This document shows positions 60,283-64,000 of a stretch of DNA of 64,000 nt, in pieces (the stretch's first letter is position 1; every line of letters starts with the position of its first letter). Position numbers and translations under genes: made by a program. Under the pieces are notes generated by a model. It saw nothing but the letters and a program-made list of their open reading frames with translations. It had not been told where the DNA came from and made no database searches. Origin of the DNA: Streptomyces microflavus (GTDB lineage Bacteria; Actinomycetota; Actinomycetes; Streptomycetales; Streptomycetaceae). The stretch spans positions 62,001 through 126,000 of the forward strand of contig NZ_BMUG01000001.1 of NCBI RefSeq assembly GCF_014650075.1. Direction: 5' to 3'.

Positions 60283-61734
60283 ATGAGCGCGCCAACTCCG
60301 GCACCCGGTGACGACAGCCCCCGTGAGGGCTACTACCCCGATCCCTCCATCCCCGGTTACGTCCGGTACTGGAACGGCGCGTCCTGGGTCCCCGGTACGA
60401 GCCGGCCCGCGCCCCAGCAGGCCGCTCCGGTGGAGGAGACCGGGCCGATCTTCTTCGACGAGGAGGAGGGCCTCCCGGCCGGTTCCGCCGAACCCGCCGC
60501 GGACCGCTCCGACGCCGGGTCCGTCTGGCAGGCGGACTCCGCGCGCCAGACCGGCTTCGGCGGCGAGCGGGACCGCCGGGTCGCGTGGGGCGGCCCGGCG
60601 CCCGACCCCGCACCGGCCCCTGCCGACCCGCGGGCGCCCCTCGCGCAGGACCCGACCGGCGGCGTGCTGCCGGGGATGCGGGACGGCGGCCGGGCACCCC
60701 AGGAGGCGGGGATGCGCCCGCCGGCCGAGGGGACGGTCACGATCCGCGCGACGGGCCCGCAGGCCGGTGCCGTACAGCCGAACGCCTCCCTGTCGAACGC
60801 CGGTACGCCGCAGGGGCCGCAGAACGTGGGCGCGGCGCAGGCCCCCGCCCCTCAGGAGGCGCGGCAGGGACCGGTCCAGGCCCCCGCCGCCACCTCCGTA
60901 CCCACACCGTCCCCGGCCCCCGCCGCCACCCCCGTACCTCCGGCGGCCCTGCACACCCCGCTCACTCCGGGCCCCGGCGGCGGCTCGGCGTCCTGGGCGC
61001 AGCAGGTCCACCGACTGGCCCAGCCCGAACCTCAGCAACAGCAACCGCAGCAGCAACCCCAGTATCAGCAGGCGCACCAGCAGCAAGCCCCCCAGCAGCA
61101 ACAGGCACACCCCCAGCAGCCGCTCCACCCGCTGCCCCACCAGCAACAGCAGTCCCCGTTCGCGCAGTCCGGGGCGGCGGACCAGCCCGTCGTGCCCTGG
61201 AAGCCCCCGGCGGCCGACGACCCCTTCCAGCAGCTCGTCCGGGCCCAGGCGGCGGCCAGGCCCGCCGGGCTCGGCAAGCGGTTCGCCGCCCGGCTGGTCG
61301 ACAACCTGGTGCTCGGCGCGGCCGTCGGCGCGGTGGCCGTCCCCCTGGCCACCCAGGCGCTGGACCACATCGACCAGAAGATCACCGCGGCGAAGCAGAC
61401 CGGCGAGACCGTCACCGTCTGGCTGCTGGACTCCACCACCGGGGCGCTGCTGGGGGCCCTGCTCGCGGCCTTCCTCCTCCTCGGCTTCCTCCTGGAGGCG
61501 CTGCCCACCGCCAAATGGGGCCGGACGCTCGGCAAGAAGCTCTTCGGGCTCGACGTGCGGGACATCGAGTCCCACGACGCGCCCACGCTGGGGGCGGCCC
61601 TGCGTCGCTGGCTCGTCTACGGCGTGCTGGGGCTCCTGGTCATCGGCGTGGTCAACGTGCTCTGGTGCCTGATCGACCGCCCGTGGCGCCAGTGCTGGCA
61701 CGACAAGGCGGCCCGCACGTTCGTGGCGGGCTGA
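60283..61734 (+). CDS. RDD-family membrane protein with DUF2510-like N-terminus
   Basis: 483 aa. The N-terminus contains EGYYPDPSIPGYVRYWNGASW, a DUF2510-like motif. A long low-complexity linker (residues 45-300) is rich in Ala, Pro, Thr and Gln, including glutamine runs (QQQQPQQQPQ, HQQQAPQQQQ) at about 250-290. The C-terminal RDD domain has three hydrophobic segments (RFAARLVDNLVLGAAVGAVAVP, LLGALLAAFLLLGFLLEAL, LVYGVLGLLVIGVVNVLW) and the signature GRTLGKKLFGLDV. Function of RDD proteins is largely unknown; some act as Na+/H+ antiporters. Confidence 0.85.
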   Translation: MSAPTPAPGDDSPREGYYPDPSIPGYVRYWNGASWVPGTSRPAPQQAAPVEETGPIFFDEEEGLPAGSAEPAADRSDAGSVWQADSARQTGFGGERDRRVAWGGPAPDPAPAPADPRAPLAQDPTGGVLPGMRDGGRAPQEAGMRPPAEGTVTIRATGPQAGAVQPNASLSNAGTPQGPQNVGAAQAPAPQEARQGPVQAPAATSVPTPSPAPAATPVPPAALHTPLTPGPGGGSASWAQQVHRLAQPEPQQQQPQQQPQYQQAHQQQAPQQQQAHPQQPLHPLPHQQQQSPFAQSGAADQPVVPWKPPAADDPFQQLVRAQAAARPAGLGKRFAARLVDNLVLGAAVGAVAVPLATQALDHIDQKITAAKQTGETVTVWLLDSTTGALLGALLAAFLLLGFLLEALPTAKWGRTLGKKLFGLDVRDIESHDAPTLGAALRRWLVYGVLGLLVIGVVNVLWCLIDRPWRQCWHDKAARTFVAG

Positions 61735-61877
61735 GCGCCCTGGGCCGACAGGCCTGAGCGCTGAACGTGCTGGGCGGGCGGCCCCCGCGGCCCCGCCGTA
61801 GACTCGTATGCCGCCCCGCGTCCCCCGAACGCACCTGAGCCGTTGCGGGCCCCGGTGGCACGGGGTGCACTGCCCCC

Positions 61878-62567
61878 ATGAGCAACGACCAGCCGACGCC
61901 CGGCCAGCCGCCCGAGGACGACGATCCGTTCCTCAAGAAGCCGCAGGAGCCCCCGCCGCCGTCAGACGGTCAGCCGCCTTACGGGCAGCCCCCGTACGGA
62001 AGTGCGCCGCCCCCTCCGCCGCCTCCGCCCCCGCCGAACGACCCGTACGGGAGCGGCGGGGGTTTCGGGGCGCCGGACCCGCTGGCGGGGATGCCGCCGC
62101 TGGCCGAGCCGGGCAAGCGGATCCTGGCGCGGCTGATCGACTTCCTCATCATCTCGATCCCGCTGTACCTGATCTCGCTGCCGTGGGGCGGCGCGGTCGA
62201 CGTCACGTCCGACAACGGCGACGACGGTTTCGGCGACGCGATCAGCAACTCCTACAGCGGCCACCAGTTCCTGTGGTCGCTGATCGGCCTGGTCGTCTAC
62301 GTCGCCTACGACACGTACTTCACGCACAAGGACGGCCGGACCCTGGGCAAGCGGCTGCTGAAGCTGCGCGTGGCCATGCTGAACGACGGCCGGGTGCCCG
62401 ACGTCGGCTCGTCGCTGATGCGCGCGGTCGTGCTCTGGCTTCCGGCGCTGCTCTGCTGCCCCTGCCTGTGGTGGCTGATCAACATCGTGCTGATGTTCAC
62501 GGACAAGCCCTACCGGCAGGGGCTCCAGGACAAGGCGGCCAAGACCGTGGTGGTCGCGGCCCGCTAG
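61878..62567 (+). CDS. RDD-family membrane protein
   Basis: A 229-aa RDD protein with a Pro-rich N-terminal tail of about 65 residues (PPPPPPPPPPNDPYGSGGG). The RDD domain begins KRILARLIDFLIISIPLYLISLPWGG with the diagnostic Arg-Asp pair and has GRTLGKRLLKLRVAML later. It lies 143 bp after the larger RDD gene on the same strand, so the pair is probably the product of an old duplication and may act together. Start ATG 61878. Confidence 0.88.
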   Translation: MSNDQPTPGQPPEDDDPFLKKPQEPPPPSDGQPPYGQPPYGSAPPPPPPPPPPNDPYGSGGGFGAPDPLAGMPPLAEPGKRILARLIDFLIISIPLYLISLPWGGAVDVTSDNGDDGFGDAISNSYSGHQFLWSLIGLVVYVAYDTYFTHKDGRTLGKRLLKLRVAMLNDGRVPDVGSSLMRAVVLWLPALLCCPCLWWLINIVLMFTDKPYRQGLQDKAAKTVVVAAR

Positions 62568-62601
62568 GGCCTGTCCGGCCCTGATCCGCCGGACACGCCC
62601 T
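62566..62601. terminator. Terminator of the RDD pair
   Basis: A stem TGTCCGG/CCGGACA with outer GGGC/GCCC pairs starts at the stop codon of the second RDD gene. It lies between two convergent genes and may serve both. Confidence 0.65.
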
Positions 62602-62604
62602 GGC

Positions 62605-62925
62605 TCAGCGGCGCAGCGAGTGCTCGCCCGCCCGCTGGGACGAGCGGGCGGCGGGCACCCGCTCCCGGGCGCCGATGCCGTCCAGGGCGTGGTGCGCATG
62701 GGCGGCGGCCGCCCGGGCCGCTCCCTGGTGCGCAGCCCGGCCCGGTGCGGTCCGCTGGGGCTGGGGCAGGCGCACGGCCACCAGCAGGCCGAGCGCGAGC
62801 GCGGTGGTGCCGGCGAGGGCCACGCCGATCCCCGATTCCGTACCGGAGAGCAGGAGCAGGGCGAGGGTCGTCACGACGACGGTGGCCGAACCGTAGACGA
62901 GCTGTGCGGCAGTCGGACGCGGCAT
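62605..62925 (-). CDS. Small membrane protein (106 aa)
   Basis: Two hydrophobic helices (AAQLVYGSATVVVTTLALLLLSG and GIGVALAGTTALALGLLVAV) followed by a cytoplasmic Ala/His/Arg-rich tail (GAARAAAAHAHHALDGIGARERV). No family recognised. ATG 62925 has GGACGGA about 9 nt upstream; longer starts are possible within the frame open to 63057. It is divergent from the secreted protease gene. Confidence 0.6.
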   Translation of the reverse strand: MPRPTAAQLVYGSATVVVTTLALLLLSGTESGIGVALAGTTALALGLLVAVRLPQPQRTAPGRAAHQGAARAAAAHAHHALDGIGARERVPAARSSQRAGEHSLRR

Positions 62926-63295
62926 GGCGGTTTCCGTCCTCGGGACGTCGGATGGGCGGGCGGTCGGCACGTTGGGGGGATGTCTTCCGACCCTACGACG
63001 GTGGATGCCCGACGGGGACCGGTAGTAAGCGTGACCTAACCCCCGGTACCGGTGCACAGGGGGCGCACGGAGTCACGCCTCTCACCAACCGGACGGCACG
63101 ACGCGCCCGTTGGCGGTGATCCTGTCCGCATACCGGTAAAGCGCTCCTACATAGTGCACTTGGTCTGTTCAAGTCAAGGTCTGTCTTTTCTCTCGCAACT
63201 CCGATCGAATGTCGTCACTTGTGACGCGTTTACGCGCGCGGCCCTCTCCATACCCCCCTGGCCGCTGCGCGGACGCCCGGGGAGGACTGCATCAA
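62926..63295 (+). other. 370-bp divergent intergenic region before the secreted protease
   Basis: No gene is seen. From 63130 to 63230 the sequence is less GC-rich than its surroundings (ttcaagtcaaggtctgtcttttctctcgcaact type), as expected for a regulated promoter. The ribosome site GGGGAGGA (63279-63286) precedes the GTG start. Confidence 0.6.
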
Positions 63296-64000
63296 GTGAC
63301 CAATCAGAGACGGGCGCTTCGCGCCGCTGCTGTTGTCGTGGCCATGGCCGCCACCGCAGCGACGGCGTCGACCTTCGCCACCGCCCAGGCGCATGACACC
63401 ACGTCAGGCTCCGCCGCTTCTTCCGTCGACCGCCGTGACCCGGCGCCGGCGAAGGGGCATGTGGAGCACAACCTCGAAGGCCCCTTCAGCGAGCAGCAGG
63501 CAGCGCAGCGGGAGGCCGCGCTGGAGCAGGTGCTCTCCGGGGACAAGAAGGTGACCACCCGCAGCGGCTCCAAGGTCGTCAAGCTCGGCGACAAGAAGTA
63601 CGTGGAGCTCGGCCGGGAGAAGACCGACAAGATCTTCACCATCCTGCTGGAGTTCGGCGACCAGGTCGACGACACCACGCTGTTCGACCCGGACGGCGAC
63701 GGCCCCAAGCCGCCGGTCAAGAAGTTCGGCGGCACCCCCGGCCCGGCGCACAACAAGATCGCCAAGCCGGACCCGAAGAAGGACAACAGCACTGCCTGGA
63801 AGGCCGACTACAACCAGGCGCACTTCGAGAAGCTGTACTTCGGCGAGGGCAAGAACGTCCACTCGCTCAAGACCTACTACGAGAAGACCTCCTCGGGCCG
63901 GTACTCGGTCGACGGCGCGGTCTCCGACTGGGTGAAGGTCCCCTACAACGAGGCCCGCTACGGCTCCAACTACTGCGGCCAGTCCAACTGCGCCAACGTC
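63296..64000 (+). CDS. Secreted M6-type (immune inhibitor A-like) metalloprotease, 5' part
   Basis: The reading frame is open from GTG 63296 to the window edge (235 codons). A Tat- or Sec-like signal peptide (VTNQRRALRAAAVVVAMAATAATASTFATAQA) is followed by a propeptide-like part (EHNLEGPFSEQQAAQREAAL), KIFTILLEFGDQ, FGGTPGPAHNKIAKPD and DYNQAHFEKLYFGEGKNVHSLKTYYEKTSSGRYSVDG. This is typical for the M6 peptidase N-terminal segment. The zinc site HExxH lies beyond the edge. The ribosome site GGGGAGGA is 9 nt upstream. The neighbour order matches the SCO2920 secreted protease. Confidence 0.88.
   Translation, partial: MTNQRRALRAAAVVVAMAATAATASTFATAQAHDTTSGSAASSVDRRDPAPAKGHVEHNLEGPFSEQQAAQREAALEQVLSGDKKVTTRSGSKVVKLGDKKYVELGREKTDKIFTILLEFGDQVDDTTLFDPDGDGPKPPVKKFGGTPGPAHNKIAKPDPKKDNSTAWKADYNQAHFEKLYFGEGKNVHSLKTYYEKTSSGRYSVDGAVSDWVKVPYNEARYGSNYCGQSNCANV

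Overview
The window is a stretch of Streptomyces chromosome, judging by very high GC with strong third-position bias, tmRNA, an SsgA-like sporulation protein, a class-E-sortase (LAXTG) surface protein, a HelD RNA polymerase motor and ABC sugar importers with no ATPase of their own. From memory, the gene order matches the SCO2970-to-SCO2920 region of S. coelicolor in reverse numbering: ftsEX, smpB-ssrA, matAB, narK-nnaR, sigU-rsuA, helD, malic enzyme, hupA, murA, GH20 importer, hppD, ssgG, secreted protease. I could not run an alignment to confirm this. No phage, IS element, CRISPR array or antibiotic biosynthesis cluster was found.

Layout. 1-5.2 kb: the C-terminal end of a Thr/Gly-rich LAETG wall protein, a small zinc-ribbon membrane protein (-), ftsE-ftsX, a secreted S41 protease, smpB and tmRNA. 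5.2-8.3 kb: a GNAT, and an MFS exporter divergent from a LysR regulator. 8.4-12.7 kb: matA-matB-acyltransferase, an exopolysaccharide (PNAG-type) operon. 12.7-16 kb: a nitrate MFS carrier and nnaR (HemD fused to a winged helix), with GlnR-like boxes upstream, then a GNAT. 16-24 kb: a CGNR protein, sigU/rsuA, helD, a structured non-coding segment, malic enzyme and HU. 23.6-27.6 kb: DUF2000 and AraC genes, murA, yqgE and a DUF3039 gene.

27.6-32.7 kb: an amino-sugar importer plus cytoplasmic GH20 beta-N-acetylhexosaminidase, behind a promoter carrying a near-consensus DasR site. 32.9-38.1 kb: a three-subunit molybdenum hydroxylase whose Fe-S subunit has a huge disordered His-rich extension and whose Mo subunit appears to lack the usual catalytic Glu. 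38.9 kb: a single tRNA-Cys. 39-42.8 kb: an MFS exporter and an SF2 helicase.

42.9-46.4 kb: an uncharacterised minus-strand operon (WXG100-like helper, 767-aa WAG-motif protein, lipoprotein). This is the best candidate for an undescribed system. 46.8-50.6 kb: an IclR regulator, a secreted Lon-type protease, and an ArsR/small peptide/MFS unit with a clear palindromic operator. 50.7-54.4 kb: a four-gene osmoprotectant (OpuC-type) ABC importer. 54.5-56.3 kb: an Lrp regulator divergent from hppD (tyrosine catabolism). 56.3-64 kb: a TPR membrane protein, FAD-linked oxidase, ssgG, two RDD membrane proteins, a small membrane protein and the start of a secreted M6-type metalloprotease.

Several units connect through nutrient-responsive control: GlnR (nitrogen) at 12.7-14.2 kb, DasR (GlcNAc) at 27.7 kb, and osmolyte uptake. 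Others bear on hyphal growth and development: FtsEX, MatAB, SigU, SsgG, MurA.
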